From: JAAFIP01 sp043778205
GTDB lineage: Bacteria > Pseudomonadota > Gammaproteobacteria > Burkholderiales > Burkholderiaceae_C
Reading direction: 5' to 3'
NCBI GenBank assembly: GCA_043778205.1
Contig: JAYWGO010000081.1
Span: 1-6,322 of the forward strand
DNA length: 6,322 nt
Shown: positions 5,861-6,322 of the stretch, one piece after another
How positions within the stretch are numbered: the stretch's first letter is position 1
Layout: every line of letters starts with the position of its first letter
The notes under the pieces: model-generated
What the model saw: the letters and a program-made list of their open reading frames with translations, nothing else
Databases searched by the model: none
What the model was told of the DNA's origin: nothing
Position numbers and translations under genes: made by a program

Positions 5861-5890
5861 GCCCAAGGAAATGCTGCACGGGTAGCTATT
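5861..5890 (-). repeat. 30-nt intergenic repeat, copy C
   Basis: Read on the minus strand it gives AATAGCTACCCGTGCAGC then ATTTCCTTGGGC, matching copy A at 27 of 30 positions. It starts 24 nt after the permease stop. The hairpin seen in copy A is preserved with one mismatch. Confidence 0.75.
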
Positions 5891-5987
5891 TATTTTGTAG
5901 TGGCTTGGTTTGTTTCTGCTTGGGTTTTTGAACAGCCCGTGGCAATGCTTTTGTGGGTCTATTCAGCTTGGTCGGGCGACGGGACAT

Positions 5988-6080
5988 GTTATTTGCAAAC
6001 TTCCGCGAATCACGCGCAGGCCACCTGAGTATTTGCCCGTTTGGTAGTACTACGCGCCTTCGCTCCAGTTTGCAAATAAC
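5988..6080. repeat. 93-nt imperfect palindrome (large hairpin)
   Basis: GTTATTTGCAAACT (5988-6001) and AGTTTGCAAATAAC (6067-6080) are exact reverse complements. Pairing can continue inward: GCGAA with TTCGC, then GCGC with GCGC, with small bulges. This leaves a loop of about 35 nt that holds most of the left arm of the 28-bp inverted repeat. The long stem with bulges recalls folded recombination sites, but the RYYYAAC/GTTRRRY cores of integron attC sites are absent. Confidence 0.75.
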
Positions 6081-6090
6081 ACGCTCCCAT
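6010..6090 (-). CDS. Possible 26-aa small ORF with a strong ribosome binding site
   Basis: An ATG at 6090 on the minus strand is preceded by AAGGAG (6096-6101) with a 5-nt spacer, a near-ideal initiation signal. The frame encodes MGACYLQTGAKARSTTKRAN followed by TQVACA and stops at TGA 6012-6010. The product is short, basic and unlike anything I recognise, and its codons run through the palindrome, so base-pairing constraints rather than coding may shape it. Chance occurrence is quite possible. Confidence 0.2.
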   Translation of the reverse strand: MGACYLQTGAKARSTTKRANTQVACA

Positions 6091-6322
6091 CGCTTCTCCT
6101 TGGCAAATTTGGTAGTTGAAGGCACGTGGGGCGGTTGTATGTGACGGTAACCGGCAGTGCGCTACCTAAAGTCCGGGAACACGCAGGTCTACGTGTGTAG
6201 TGGCAACCGAAATCTTGACCCTCTCGCATTAAATGTCCCCCAAACCAAACCGGCAAAGCGCTGATTGAGTGTGGCCTTGATGAAAATCTGGAAAAAGGCG
6301 CGTCGTACTACCAAACGGGCAA
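6033..6322. mobile_element. 28-bp inverted repeat pair bounding 290 nt (possible MITE-like element)
   Basis: Positions 6033-6060 (TTGCCCGTTTGGTAGTAC then TACGCGCCTT) recur as the reverse complement at 6295-6322 with a single mismatch (27 of 28). Weaker similarity continues inward for about ten bases (TCCAG in both). The arms enclose 234 nt without a recognisable transposase. The right arm ends exactly at the window edge, so the true repeat may be longer and no target-site duplication can be tested. It could be a non-autonomous element, an invertible segment, or two inverted copies of one palindromic repeat. Confidence 0.4.

Larger units (their letters stand above)
5838..6322. other. Structured, gene-poor right end
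   Basis: No conserved protein is recognised in these 485 nt. Open frames on both strands (for example 5886-6125 minus and 6050-6256 minus) are short, lack family resemblance and overlap each other across palindromes. The stretch contains repeat copy C, a 93-nt imperfect palindrome and a 28-bp inverted repeat, listed separately. No typical terminator follows the permease stop. The region may be part of a small non-autonomous mobile element or a structured intergenic element. Confidence 0.6.

Noticed and set aside
5988..6080. Integron attC recombination site
   Set aside because: The fold is attC-like, but the required RYYYAAC and GTTRRRY cores are missing, no integrase is present, and the apparent second copy is inverted rather than direct.
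5886..6125. 79-aa minus-strand frame with a Lys/Pro/Gln-rich end (including MSRRPTKLNRPTKALPRAVQ)
   Set aside because: It starts at a GTG without a ribosome binding site and runs through the palindrome. The basic tail is suggestive but resembles no family I can name.
1..6322. CRISPR array, rRNA, or phage genes
   Set aside because: No regularly spaced direct repeats, rRNA signatures or phage-type proteins are visible.

Overview
The window looks like chromosomal DNA of a betaproteobacterium, most likely Burkholderiales and perhaps a Rhodoferax/Comamonadaceae-type organism. That placement rests on recalled resemblance of the Upp and BMP proteins and of the short intergenic repeats, not on a search. 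Coding DNA is GC-rich, while the gaps are AT-rich or repeat-laden.

Layout. Positions 1-353 are an AT-rich gap with A/T tandem repeats, a GCGAAG-type dispersed repeat and a perfect 11-bp stem just past the first gene. On the minus strand lie a BMP-family periplasmic binding protein (354-1361) and, upstream of it in transcription order, uracil phosphoribosyltransferase upp (1468-2112). This looks like a nucleobase/nucleoside uptake-and-salvage pair. After a 329-nt gap comes a plus-strand hotdog-fold (PaaI/4HBT-like) thioesterase (2442-2864). It converges on a minus-strand FbpC-like ABC ATPase (2907-3980). About 210 nt further on, divergently, is a two-domain FbpB-like iron(III) ABC permease (about 4191-5837). 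A good Fur-box match (3994-4010) sits between the two transporter genes, so the pair is probably an iron-repressed ferric importer. No FbpA-type binding protein is in the window. The last 485 nt hold no convincing gene, but contain a 93-nt imperfect palindrome and a 28-bp inverted repeat whose second arm ends exactly at the window edge.

The main genes are ordinary. The unusual content is between them: three copies of a 30-nt repeat in three different gaps, a second repeat that apparently supplies the apparent N-terminus of the permease reading frame, a degenerate 15-nt tandem repeat between two convergent genes, and the structured right end, which may be part of a mobile or palindromic element. 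I found no clear sign of a wholly new multi-gene system.
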